DNA from: Palsa-295 sp963781105
Lineage (GTDB): Bacteria; Acidobacteriota; Terriglobia; Acidiferrales; UBA7541
NCBI GenBank assembly: GCA_963781105.1
Contig: CAWAED010000003.1
Location: 930,001-994,000 of the forward strand
Direction: 5' to 3'
Length of the DNA: 64,000 bases
Part shown: in pieces, positions 48,307 through 56,622 of the stretch
How the letters are laid out: each line of letters starts with the position of its first letter
How positions within the stretch are numbered: position 1 is the stretch's first letter
The notes under the pieces: generated by a model
Database searches by the model: none
What the model was told of the DNA's origin: nothing
The model's input: the letters and a program-made list of their open reading frames with translations, nothing else
Position numbers and translations under genes: made by a program

Positions 48307-48629
48307 ACCGGTTCTCTCCTGAACGTCCCACGGGCGCTGCGCAAAAATGACACGCAAGTCTCCGGCCGAATTCGCAATGTCCCTCGCGTTTGAAGAATGA
48401 AACGGGCTTGCTGGGACGCCATACACGCTCAGGGAGGCGTTCAGGTGCCAAAGAACTCGAAGAGCGGAAACCTGATTGTAACACGGATGGAGGCGGTTGT
48501 CGCGCCGATCAGAGCCGATCAGAGGCGGTAAATAGGCGGCTGGGGAGCGGGCGCCGGCTGCCTTCGTGCTAGGCGGTTGCGGAGTGGGGGTGTGGTAATT
48601 TTTCATGGGGCGATCCAGGAGACTTTTCC

Positions 48630-49007
48630 ATGAACGAGACGAAGGCGTTTCCGTATGAAACTCGCTTGAATGTCTTATATAAGCCGTTGGAAGTGGTGCA
48701 CGAGAAGGCGCTGGCGGATGCCTGCGAATTCAAGTGGTACAACCAGACGTTGTGCCAGGTGAATGGGTCGGTGATTCGACTGGGCGTCGTGGAGGGTGAA
48801 TATCATTGGCACAAGCACGACGACGATGATGAATTTTTCTATGTGGTGGAGGGCAAGTTCTTGATTGATCTGGAGGATCGTACCGTGGAGCTTGCGCCGA
48901 GGCAGGGGTTTGTAGTGCCGAAGGGAGTGCTGCACCGCACGCGGGCGTGGGAGCGCGCAGTGATACTGATGGTGAAAAATGCGGGGATCGTGCCGACCGG
49001 CAGTTAG
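48630..49007 (+). CDS. Cupin-domain protein
   Basis: 125 residues from ATG 48630 behind AGGAGA. Cupin motif 1 is EYHWHKHDDDDEFFYVVEGK (HxH, E), and motif 2 RQGFVVPKGVLHRTRAWERA. It is a single-domain beta-barrel of the 'mannose-6-phosphate isomerase-like' type. Metal ligands His, His, Glu and His are all present. The reaction is unknown. It precedes the STAS gene by about 50 bp. Confidence 0.88.
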   Translation: MNETKAFPYETRLNVLYKPLEVVHEKALADACEFKWYNQTLCQVNGSVIRLGVVEGEYHWHKHDDDDEFFYVVEGKFLIDLEDRTVELAPRQGFVVPKGVLHRTRAWERAVILMVKNAGIVPTGS

Positions 49008-49058
49008 TCAGGCGGGCTGCGTTGCTTCTTTTGGCGCATTGGGACTAGAATGCGCGCC

Positions 49059-49409
49059 ATGCCCCACGAGGCGTTCCGCGTTGAGACACAACCCAGCACA
49101 CATCCAGGGCACAGTATTTTGATACTGGCGGGGCCGTTCACGTCGGCATCTTCCGCTGTGTTTAATGAGGCGGTGTCGGCTACGGATTCGCCGCGCGTGA
49201 TCGTGGATATGACGAACGTGCCGCTGGTGGACTCGATGGCGGTGGGCTCGCTGGTGCGGGCTTTCGTCTCTTGCCACAAATCGGGGCGCAAATTGGCACT
49301 GGTAGGATTGAATCATCGCGTGCATAACGTGCTGCATCTGACGGGAGTCGCACCGCTCTTTGATGTGTACGCGACAGTGGCTGAAGCGGAAGCCGGCCTG
49401 TCGCAATAA
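49059..49409 (+). CDS. STAS-domain (anti-sigma factor antagonist-like) protein
   Basis: 116 residues from ATG 49059; ATG 49050 adds three residues. One STAS domain: HSILILAGPFTSASSAVFNE, RVIVDMTNVPLVDSMAVGSL, RALFVSCHKSGRKLALVGL-like and VAPLFDVYATVAEAEAGL. The serine in LVDSMAVG is at the phosphorylation site of SpoIIAA-type antagonists. No partner kinase or sigma gene is adjacent. It is followed by the NAD(P)-binding gene after 29 bp. Confidence 0.85.
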   Translation: MPHEAFRVETQPSTHPGHSILILAGPFTSASSAVFNEAVSATDSPRVIVDMTNVPLVDSMAVGSLVRAFVSCHKSGRKLALVGLNHRVHNVLHLTGVAPLFDVYATVAEAEAGLSQ

Positions 49410-49438
49410 GGCCACCGAGCGGCCGGAGGAAAACGCGG

Positions 49439-50086
49439 ATGAAAAGTATCGTGCTGATTGGCGCCACCGGGATGGTCGGGCAGCGAATTATGCACGAAGC
49501 GCTTTCGCGCGGGCACAACGTGACGGCGGTGGTGCGTGATACTTCGCGCACGGGCGAGCAAAGGGCGAATCTGGACTACCGCACGGGCGATATTTTCCAG
49601 CCGGACACGATCGCGGCGGCCGCCGTGGATCACGACGTCGTGGTGAGCGGGTACGGACCGGGAGTGAAGAACGATCCAAAACTGCTGGTGAAGGCGGCGC
49701 ACTCGCTCGTCGAGGCTTTGACGCGAGTGGAACCGATACGATTGATCACCGTCAGCGGTGCGGGTAGCCTGGAAGTTGGTCCTGGGATGCAGCTCATGAA
49801 TACTCCGGACTTCCCTGCCATGTGGAAAGGATTCGCGCGGGCGCATGCCGAGGCTTTGGATGTGTATCGCAAGGCGGGATTCGCAGGGTTCGACTGGACG
49901 GCAGTGAGTCCTTCGGCCGTGATCGAACCGGGCACGCGGACCGGGCACTATCGCACAGACTTGGACCAATTGATCGCGGACAGCAGCGGTAAGAGCTATA
50001 TTTCCGCGGAGGATTTCGCGGTCGCCGTGGTGGATGAAATCGAGAACCCGCGATTCCAAGGTCAGCGATTCACCGTTGGATATTGA
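49439..50086 (+). CDS. NAD(P)-binding SDR/NmrA-like oxidoreductase
   Basis: 215 residues from ATG 49439 behind GGAGG. Rossmann signature: IVLIGATGMVGQRIMHEALS (GxxGxxG). Further pieces fit the atypical SDR fold: DYRTGDIFQPDTIAAAAVDH, DVVVSGYGPGVK, RLITVSGAGSLEV, WTAVSPSAVIEPG, ISAEDFAVAVVDEIENPRFQ. The YxxxK catalytic motif is not seen, so it is an atypical, probably non-dehydrogenase member, or a redox sensor. Its end overlaps the frame of the DUF2071 gene. Confidence 0.86.
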   Translation: MKSIVLIGATGMVGQRIMHEALSRGHNVTAVVRDTSRTGEQRANLDYRTGDIFQPDTIAAAAVDHDVVVSGYGPGVKNDPKLLVKAAHSLVEALTRVEPIRLITVSGAGSLEVGPGMQLMNTPDFPAMWKGFARAHAEALDVYRKAGFAGFDWTAVSPSAVIEPGTRTGHYRTDLDQLIADSSGKSYISAEDFAVAVVDEIENPRFQGQRFTVGY

Positions 50087-50813
50087 TTCCGATCGCGGCG
50101 TATTTCTGACTGCCGAGTGGCGCGATCTGGTGATGTTGAATTATGAAGTGGATCCAGCTTTGCTGCGAGACTTCGTTCCGCGCGGAGTGGAGCTGGACGC
50201 GTTCGAAGGGCGGACTTACGTAAGCCTCGTTGGTTTCCGGTTTCTGCGCACGAAGCTGTTTGGCTTTCTGGCGGTTCCCTTCCATTCAAATTTCGACGAG
50301 GTGAATCTGCGTTTCTACGTGCGACGGCGCGAGGGCACGGAACAACGGCGAGGAGTCGTATTCATACGCGAACTGGTGCCGCGCTTTGCGATCGCGGGCC
50401 TCGCGCGAATGGCGTACGGCGAAAAATATGATGCCTGCCCGATGCAGCACGAGATTGTGCGAACGGATGCCGCGATTTCGGCGGCGTACAATTGGCGGTT
50501 CGAGGGCGAAGCCTTCCGGCTAGACGCCGAAGCGAGCGGGACGCCGGATTACGTCGCGGAAGATAGTCTAGAGAATTTCATCACGGAACATTATTGGGGT
50601 TATTCGACGAAGGCGGGTGGGGCTAGTATCGAGTATCGCGTGACGCACCCGCGCTGGAGAATTTGGATTGCCGCGAAATCCGGATTCGAAGGCGACGCCG
50701 CTGGTTTGTATGGCTTGCGCTTCGGAGAGATTTTACGGCGCGAGCCGGATTCGGCGTTCATCGCGGAAGGCTCGAAGGTGGTGGTGCACAAGGGCCGGCC
50801 AATCCAGAACTAG
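50034..50813 (+). CDS. DUF2071 (YqjF-like) protein
   Basis: 259 residues from ATG 50034, which overlaps the previous gene by 53 bp; TTG 50076 overlaps by only 11 bp and may be the real start. DUF2071 sequence: FLTAEWRDLVMLNYEVDPAL, GRTYVSLVGFRFLRTKLFGF, EVNLRFYVRRREGTEQRRGV, HYWGYSTKAGGASIEYRVTH. YqjF family function is unknown. It is probably cotranslated with the NAD(P)-binding gene. Confidence 0.88.
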   Translation: MKSRTRDSKVSDSPLDIDSDRGVFLTAEWRDLVMLNYEVDPALLRDFVPRGVELDAFEGRTYVSLVGFRFLRTKLFGFLAVPFHSNFDEVNLRFYVRRREGTEQRRGVVFIRELVPRFAIAGLARMAYGEKYDACPMQHEIVRTDAAISAAYNWRFEGEAFRLDAEASGTPDYVAEDSLENFITEHYWGYSTKAGGASIEYRVTHPRWRIWIAAKSGFEGDAAGLYGLRFGEILRREPDSAFIAEGSKVVVHKGRPIQN

Positions 50814-51144
50814 TTCATCAGTAAGCCCTTACGAGCGTTGATACAGCTTTTCCTGTACTTGAATATCTCGAGGAGGTGCGCGTAGACTACATCATCCAGC
50901 CTCGGGTTCCCTTTTGCGCGCCTTGGTGTATTAGAACTTTTCAGCTAGTGGCGGGTTTTGTGGAAAGCGTTCAGCGTTTACGGAGTCTTTCCAAACCATA
51001 TGGGCCGGTGCTGATGAACTCAGCGTCGCTTCACCCCCGGCCAAGAAGAGTTGCGCTAGCGAGGTAAAGATTCCGTTGACGGCCAACGGCGCCCAGCGGC
51101 GCAAGCCAGAGGACGGAGCAACAAAGTTGGAGGGGAAGTTGGAA
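50814..51144. other. Gap of about 330 bp upstream of the PilZ-TonB gene
   Basis: No independent gene. The last 70 bases are open in frame with the PilZ-TonB gene, but the ribosome site GGAGGGGA at 51129-51136 points to ATG 51145. No convincing promoter pair was found in the remainder. Confidence 0.4.
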
Positions 51145-53493
51145 ATGCAGCCCGTTCCGGAGCAATTCACCAAGCCCCCCGAAGTTCGCGGCGGAGAGCG
51201 CAGGCAGCGCGTCCGTCACAGCCCCTCGGCACTCACCTACGTAACCCTCGGCGAAAACAACGGCGGAATCATCGCAAATATTAGCGAGACGGGGATGTAC
51301 GTCACCGCCGGACAACCCTTGCGCGAAAACTTTTTTTCGCGCCTGAGTTTCAAAATACCGCAGACCGGCGGCGCCATCGAAACGCAAGGCGAGGTGGTGT
51401 GGACGTCGGAGTCGAAGAAGGAAGCGGGCGTGCGGTTTGTGGAATTGCGCGAAGAGAGCCGCGACCTGATACGAAAGTGGGTGGCCCCGGCGCGCAAAAA
51501 TGGCAGCCGAACTGCGCGGCCGGTGGAAAATTCGCGCGAAGGCAATAAGCAAGTCAACTTGACGCCGCCACCCACGCCGACGCTACCGCCGAGCAAAAGT
51601 GCGAGCGCTGAACCCGCGGCGCAGTCCAATCGAGATCCTGCTGCCGCGGAGCCACGCGAAGTAATCTCTCCAACAACTTCTGAACCTCATGTTCCTCGCG
51701 ATCCCGAGCGTGTTCCGGCTGCTGTGGCACGGAGCATCGCGGTTTCTGAAAAGGACGCGGCGCCGCTATTGGCCTTCTCGGGCTTGGGGCCGAGAGCTTG
51801 GGAATTGACGGAAACACAGCGAGCGGAGTTCGAGCGATTGTTTCCTTCGGAAAACGCGAGCGCCGCAGCCCACGAAGCCGTTACGCGGGAGGCGGAGTTT
51901 GCTGCGCCCGCGGAATCGCAACCTATCGCCGAGCGCTTCGCTGGCTACGCGGCGAGCACGATCGATGCGCCGCGTGAAGAAACTTCGCACGAGAACTTCG
52001 CGATGGCGAAGTCGCAGGCCGCGGTGCCGCCGACGGCGGCGGTGGAATTTGAAGCGACGGTTGAGCGCGAGACTTCGGAGGCTCCGCGGGTGGCGCACGC
52101 CATTCCGCCCGCGGCCACCCCAAGAGCGCCGACGCAATCGTTGTGGGATGCTCCGCCGCCGATGATGCAACCGATTATTGGCGGGAGCTATGGTGGCGGC
52201 TTCGGATCCACGTATGGAGCGTCTACGCAACCGCTGGAGGACAAGCAGCCGCGGAGCATGTGGTCCGTCGCGGCTGCGACGATATTGGTCGTGGCGGCTT
52301 GTTTCGTGCTGGGATTTGTGGTGGGGCCGGACGGGCTGCGTGCATGGCCGAAAGTGGATGCTGCACGCGGGGTCGTCGTCGAAGAGTTGAGCCATCTAAA
52401 GAGCGTGGTGACGAAGGGCGGCGGCGCCGGCAGTCCGACCACTGCATCCGCTCCGACGGTGAGCTCGAATCCGGCGCCGAGCGGGCAGAATCCTCCAGTG
52501 TCCGCGTCATCAACACCACCCACGTCAGCTGCTGCGCCCGCGACGGGTGCGCCTGCATTGGACGCGTCAGGATCAAGTGCGCCGGCGACGGCTACTCCCA
52601 TGGCCCCTGCGCCTAACGCGACGGCGCCCGCGGCCGAAAATCCCAAGCCGGACGAAAATGCTTCTGGTGCGAACGCTCGGCCGACCAACTCCGACGGATC
52701 CGGGGGTGCGACCGACAAAGCGACTGCCGCCACCCCGCCTCGAAATCCGACGGAGAGCGCGGCGGCGAAAAAACGCGATCTGGAGCGGGCAGAGACGGAG
52801 TCGAATCGGGCGGCGCGAGAGGCACAAATCGAAAAGCAACGTGCGGCTGCTGAGCTATACGCCGCGGAACGTGCGGCCGAAGAGCGTGCGGCTGCGAACG
52901 CTGCGCACGCGGCCGCTCAGCCGACAAAGCCGGCGGTCACGACGGAGCCTGCCAAACCGGCTACGACCAGCCCACCTCGGACGGAAGCGCCAAGCACGCC
53001 GGTCACGCATCCGGCGGAGACTGCGCCTCATCCCGCAGTCGCCGCAGCGCCGGCCCAATCTTATTTTCCGGTCGTCGCACCGGGCGCCGGGAACGTGCCG
53101 CGTTTGATCGAGCTGCCCGAGGAGAGAGTAATTGATACCGCAGCGGTCGTAATCCACTCGCACCAATATGTGTTTGTACCGGCGGAGCCGGGTCCGGAAT
53201 CGAGCCACTCTTTGGAAAAACTGCGGATCGGCGACCGCGTCACGAAGATGGCGCCGATGTATCCGGCGGAGGCGGCGCAGAAGGCCATGGGCGGCACGGT
53301 GCATGTGCGCGCCACCATCGGCAAAGACGGCAAAGTGGAAGATGTGCGGCCGATCAATGGGCCCCTCATGCTGATCACGGCGGCGGTGGACGCGATTCAA
53401 CAGTGGCGATACCGGCCGACCTTGCTCGATCAACAACCGATTGAAATGCAGGAAGATTTGACCGTCGAATTTCGGCCGCTAGGCTTGCACTGA
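51145..53493 (+). CDS. PilZ-TonB fusion: c-di-GMP-binding domain, membrane helix, TonB C-terminus
   Basis: 782 residues from ATG 51145, GGAGGGGA 8 bases upstream; a TTG at 51076 would add 23. Residues ~15-118 are a PilZ domain with both c-di-GMP motifs: RQRVR (RxxxR, R20-R24) and NISETG (NxSxxG, 45-50). A disordered Pro/Ala/Glu span follows to ~370. One membrane helix (VAAATILVVAACFVLGFVVG, ~374-393) leads to an Ala/Pro/Thr periplasmic linker with a charged coiled section (ERAETESNRAAREAQIEKQR). The last ~90 residues are a TonB C-terminal domain (MAPMYPAEAAQKAMGGTVHV; IGKDGKVEDVRPINGPLMLI; IQQWRYRPTLLDQQP). Topology would put PilZ in the cytoplasm and TonB at the outer membrane. No ExbBD is adjacent. 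Confidence 0.9.
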   Translation: MQPVPEQFTKPPEVRGGERRQRVRHSPSALTYVTLGENNGGIIANISETGMYVTAGQPLRENFFSRLSFKIPQTGGAIETQGEVVWTSESKKEAGVRFVELREESRDLIRKWVAPARKNGSRTARPVENSREGNKQVNLTPPPTPTLPPSKSASAEPAAQSNRDPAAAEPREVISPTTSEPHVPRDPERVPAAVARSIAVSEKDAAPLLAFSGLGPRAWELTETQRAEFERLFPSENASAAAHEAVTREAEFAAPAESQPIAERFAGYAASTIDAPREETSHENFAMAKSQAAVPPTAAVEFEATVERETSEAPRVAHAIPPAATPRAPTQSLWDAPPPMMQPIIGGSYGGGFGSTYGASTQPLEDKQPRSMWSVAAATILVVAACFVLGFVVGPDGLRAWPKVDAARGVVVEELSHLKSVVTKGGGAGSPTTASAPTVSSNPAPSGQNPPVSASSTPPTSAAAPATGAPALDASGSSAPATATPMAPAPNATAPAAENPKPDENASGANARPTNSDGSGGATDKATAATPPRNPTESAAAKKRDLERAETESNRAAREAQIEKQRAAAELYAAERAAEERAAANAAHAAAQPTKPAVTTEPAKPATTSPPRTEAPSTPVTHPAETAPHPAVAAAPAQSYFPVVAPGAGNVPRLIELPEERVIDTAAVVIHSHQYVFVPAEPGPESSHSLEKLRIGDRVTKMAPMYPAEAAQKAMGGTVHVRATIGKDGKVEDVRPINGPLMLITAAVDAIQQWRYRPTLLDQQPIEMQEDLTVEFRPLGLH

Positions 53494-53536
53494 AGGGATC
53501 AAGCTAAACGGCAGGTGTGACCTAGAGGAGGACGAC

Positions 53537-54250
53537 ATGAGAGCGTACGAACGAGCGAGTGCGTTGCTGTTGGGACTTTTGTGCATGGCTGGAATCACGA
53601 TGGGCGCAACGACGGGCCATATCGAGGATAGCGCGAAGAAAACCACACTCAGCGTTAGCGTCTTGACGCAATTGCCGGGGACGACGCTGGCGGCCGGGAG
53701 CTATGTGTTCCGGCAATCCGGCGAGCAGTCGGGCTGGGACATCGTGCAGGTGTACAACTCGGATCAATCCTCGCTGGTGACGACTTTGCTGGCGTATCCG
53801 AATCCGAATCTGGTGTCGAACGGGCAGGCGTTTTTGGTTTATCCGCAGAGCACGGACAACCAGACACAAATAATGGAAGCGTTTTTCTTTGATGGCGACG
53901 CCGCAGGGCAGCAACTGGCGTATCCGAAGAAAACCGCGGATGCAATTGGCGCGGCGAATCACGTGCGCGTGCCGACCACCGGGACTTCGGACGCTTATCC
54001 TAGCTCACTTCCCTCGGCGGCAAGTTCCTGGTCGGCGCCTGTGAACCCGGGTGAGGATTCCAGCACGACGGCGCAAACGACACCGGATTCGCAGCCAGCG
54101 ACAACAGCTGCGGACTCTGGCAGTGCAAACACTAGCGCGGAAAAGGAACCGCTGCCCCAGACGTCTAGCCCGTTGCCTCTGATTGGGCTGATTGGATTGC
54201 TGGCCGTGGTGGGAATCGTGGTGCTGCGGCGGATTTCGCGGACATCCTAA
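53537..54250 (+). CDS. Secreted protein with LPQTS sortase sorting signal
   Basis: 237 residues from ATG 53537 behind GAGGAGGACG. Signal peptide ~1-23 (ASALLLGLLCMAGITMGA). Residues ~30-140 form a beta-rich domain (TTLSVSVLTQLPGTTLAAGS; SYVFRQSGEQSGWDIVQVYN; IMEAFFFDGDAAGQQLAY). A Ser/Thr/Pro linker of ~60 follows. The end is a sorting signal: LPQTS (206-210), hydrophobic helix (PLPLIGLIGLLAVVGIVVL) and RRISRTS. The sortase gene begins 20 bp downstream, so it is its likely substrate. The anchoring target in a Gram-negative envelope is not known. Confidence 0.85.
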   Translation: MRAYERASALLLGLLCMAGITMGATTGHIEDSAKKTTLSVSVLTQLPGTTLAAGSYVFRQSGEQSGWDIVQVYNSDQSSLVTTLLAYPNPNLVSNGQAFLVYPQSTDNQTQIMEAFFFDGDAAGQQLAYPKKTADAIGAANHVRVPTTGTSDAYPSSLPSAASSWSAPVNPGEDSSTTAQTTPDSQPATTAADSGSANTSAEKEPLPQTSSPLPLIGLIGLLAVVGIVVLRRISRTS

Positions 54251-54270
54251 TCTGGAACCAAGAGTGGTGA

Positions 54271-55053
54271 ATGCCCGGACGCCTCTTGTATAGACGACAA
54301 CCCTGGTATGCGCGCGAATTCCCTTCCAAACTGGAACTTTGGCGCGCGTATCAGGTTTTGCACGCGCGAGCGGCGAGGTGGATGCGCGAACCGCTGCGGC
54401 CGTCGGGACGTCTGCGCGAAGTGGATTCGCGACTGCGAAGGATTCCGCGCAAGTCCCTGCTGCGGATGGCGGAAGTTTGTTTGTGGATCGTGGCGATCGG
54501 GGCCCTGGGGTTCTGTTCTATCGCTTACGGGAGCGCGGCGATTTATCAGGCGCGGCAGAAGGCGATACTTGCGTCGTTGCGCGCTAACGCGAGCGCTGAC
54601 CGGGAGCTTGGCACCGGAATTCGCGCTTCCAGAACAAAGTCAGCGAATGAGCTGCTGCTCGGTCTGATCGAGATCCCCCGCCTGGATACAGCGGCGATTG
54701 TGGAAGAAGGCGTTTCAGCCGGGACTTTGTGGAAAGCGGTGGGACACATGCCGGGCACGGCGTTGCCTGGACAGGCTGGTAACGCAGTCTTGGCGGGACA
54801 TCGCGATACTTATTTTTCGGGATTGGGCGATTTGAAGGCGGGAGATTTGGTTAGTTTCAAATCGCCTACCGCGACTTATAGCTATCGCGTCGAGTCCGCG
54901 CGCGTCGTCGAGCCGGATGATGATTCGGTATTGAGCGCTTCGAAGGAAGCGACGCTTACGCTGATTACTTGCTATCCCTTCCATTACATCGGTTCCGCGC
55001 CGCAGAGATACGTGGTGACTGCGCGCGAGGTGCCGACGTCCGATTCTGAATGA
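54271..55053 (+). CDS. Class D-type sortase
   Basis: 260 residues. An Arg-rich cytoplasmic N-terminus of ~65 residues, one helix (LRMAEVCLWIVAIGALGFCS, ~64-83), then the sortase barrel: ELLLGLIEIPRLDTAAIVEE, GHMPGTALPGQAGNAVLAGH, RDTYFSGLGDLKAGDLVSF. The catalytic triad is His177 (AGHRD), Cys234 (LITCYP) and Arg246 (APQRYVV). It is membrane-anchored by its N-terminus, active site outside. The cytoplasmic extension is longer than in most sortases. It follows its apparent substrate by 20 bp. Confidence 0.92.
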   Translation: MPGRLLYRRQPWYAREFPSKLELWRAYQVLHARAARWMREPLRPSGRLREVDSRLRRIPRKSLLRMAEVCLWIVAIGALGFCSIAYGSAAIYQARQKAILASLRANASADRELGTGIRASRTKSANELLLGLIEIPRLDTAAIVEEGVSAGTLWKAVGHMPGTALPGQAGNAVLAGHRDTYFSGLGDLKAGDLVSFKSPTATYSYRVESARVVEPDDDSVLSASKEATLTLITCYPFHYIGSAPQRYVVTAREVPTSDSE

Positions 55054-55091
55054 CCGAACAGATCTCGATTTAACTCACGCAATCACCGGGA

Positions 55092-55120
55092 TTGGCGGAT
55101 CACTGCGGAATTGTTACAAT
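55092..55120 (+). promoter_or_regulatory. Sigma-70-type promoter of leuCD
   Basis: TTGGCG (55092-55097) and TACAAT (55115-55120) with a 17-base spacer. Four and five of six bases match the consensus hexamers. Transcription would start near 55127, 70 bases before the leuC ATG. Confidence 0.6.
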
Positions 55121-55127
55121 GGAATTG

Positions 55128-55147
55128 GCTGGACGCATCAGTCCAGC
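55128..55147 (+). promoter_or_regulatory. Leader hairpin of leuCD
   Basis: GCTGGAC (55128-55134) and GTCCAGC (55141-55147) are perfect arms with a 6-base loop at the very start of the predicted transcript. It may protect the 5' end or take part in leucine-related attenuation. There is no run of leucine codons in the leader that I could see. Confidence 0.5.
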
Positions 55148-55197
55148 TCTCATCCGACGACCGGGACTAAGTCTCCCACAGGCAGGAAACCAAACGA

Positions 55198-56622
55198 ATG
55201 GCCGCTCGCACGCTTTACGAGAAAATTTGGGATGCCCACGTGGTACGCGAAGAACCCGGGCAGCCCACCCTGATTTATATTGATCGACATTTAATCCACG
55301 AAGGCACTTCCCCGCAGGCGTTTGCCGGACTGAAGGCGGCAGGGCGCAAAGTGCGCCGCCCGGAATTGACGTTTGCGGTGATGGACCACTCCGTCTCGAC
55401 CAAGAATCGCCTGCTGCCAGTGGTGGACGCAGACGCGCGCGGACAATTCGAAGCTCTGACGCGCAACTGCGAAGAGGCGGGCGTGCATTTGTTCGACATG
55501 CACAGCAAGAATCAGGGAATCGTGCACATCATCGGGCCGGAGCTGGGCATCACGCAGCCGGGGCAAACGATTGTTTGCGGAGACAGCCACACTTCGACGC
55601 ACGGCGCGTTTGGGGCGCTGGCTTTTGGAATTGGCACCAGCGAAATCGAACACGTGCTGGCGACGCAGTGCCTGACGCAATTCAAGTCGAAGACGGCGAA
55701 GGTGGACATCGAGGGCAAGCGTCCGCGGGGAGTGACTGCGAAGGACATCATTCTCGCGGTAATCGGCAAGATCGGGATTGCCGGCGGCACCGGGTACGTT
55801 TTCGAATACACGGGTGAGGCGGTGCGCGGGCTTTCGATGGAAGGGCGCATGACGATGTGCAATATGTCCATCGAAGGCGGCGCGCGGGCGGGAATGGTGG
55901 CGCCGGACGAGACGACGATTGCTTATCTGGAAGGAAGGCCGTTTGTGCCGCGCGGGAAGGAATTTCAGGAGGCGGTGGATTTCTGGAAGACGCTGCCGAC
56001 GGATCGCGACGCGAAGTACGACCAGACGATTACTTTGCGGTCGCGCGATTTGGCGCCGATGGTTACCTGGGGAACCAACCCCGGCATGGTCACGCAGGTT
56101 TCGGATCGTGTGCCGGATCCGGCTTCGTTCAACGATCCGGTGGATCGCGAAGCTGCTTCGCGGGCACTGGTTTACATGGATTTGAAACCGGGAACGGCGA
56201 TGGAAGATATTCCGCTGGACCGCGTTTTTATAGGGTCGTGCACGAATTCGCGGCTGGAGGATTTGCGCGCGGCGGCGAAGGTTGTCGCGGGCAAGCACGT
56301 AGCGAAATCGCTGAAGCAGGCGCTGGTGGTGCCGGGTTCGCGCGTGGTGAAGGCCGAGGCAGAGTCCGAAGGATTGGATAAAGTTTTCCGCGAGGCTGGC
56401 TTTGAATGGCGCGATGCGGGTTGCAGCATGTGCATCGGGATGAACGATGATGTGCTTTTGAGCGGCGAGCGTTCCGCGAGCACTTCGAACCGCAATTTCG
56501 AAGGGCGGCAGGGCAAGGGCGGGCGGACGCATCTGGTAAGTCCGGTGATGGCAGCCGCGGCCGCGATCGAAGGCCATTTCGTGGACATCCGCAAATGGAA
56601 TAACGTGGACGGAGCCGAGTGA
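55198..56622 (+). CDS. leuC: 3-isopropylmalate dehydratase large subunit
   Basis: 474 residues from ATG 55198. Aconitase-family residues: CGDSHTSTHGAFGALAFGIG, RVFIGSCTNSRLEDL (cluster Cys) and GCSMCIGMNDD (two cluster Cys). It also has the TLYEKIWDAHVV start and MDHSVSTKNR. With LeuD it isomerises 2- to 3-isopropylmalate in leucine synthesis. The length (about 470) matches the family. It has a promoter and leader hairpin upstream, and its stop overlaps the leuD ATG by one base (TGATG). Confidence 0.97.
   Translation: MAARTLYEKIWDAHVVREEPGQPTLIYIDRHLIHEGTSPQAFAGLKAAGRKVRRPELTFAVMDHSVSTKNRLLPVVDADARGQFEALTRNCEEAGVHLFDMHSKNQGIVHIIGPELGITQPGQTIVCGDSHTSTHGAFGALAFGIGTSEIEHVLATQCLTQFKSKTAKVDIEGKRPRGVTAKDIILAVIGKIGIAGGTGYVFEYTGEAVRGLSMEGRMTMCNMSIEGGARAGMVAPDETTIAYLEGRPFVPRGKEFQEAVDFWKTLPTDRDAKYDQTITLRSRDLAPMVTWGTNPGMVTQVSDRVPDPASFNDPVDREAASRALVYMDLKPGTAMEDIPLDRVFIGSCTNSRLEDLRAAAKVVAGKHVAKSLKQALVVPGSRVVKAEAESEGLDKVFREAGFEWRDAGCSMCIGMNDDVLLSGERSASTSNRNFEGRQGKGGRTHLVSPVMAAAAAIEGHFVDIRKWNNVDGAE

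Noticed and set aside
52188..52733. Minus-strand frame of 181 codons opposite PilZ-TonB
   Set aside because: Ala/Gly-rich complement of the Ala/Pro-rich linker; no start context.
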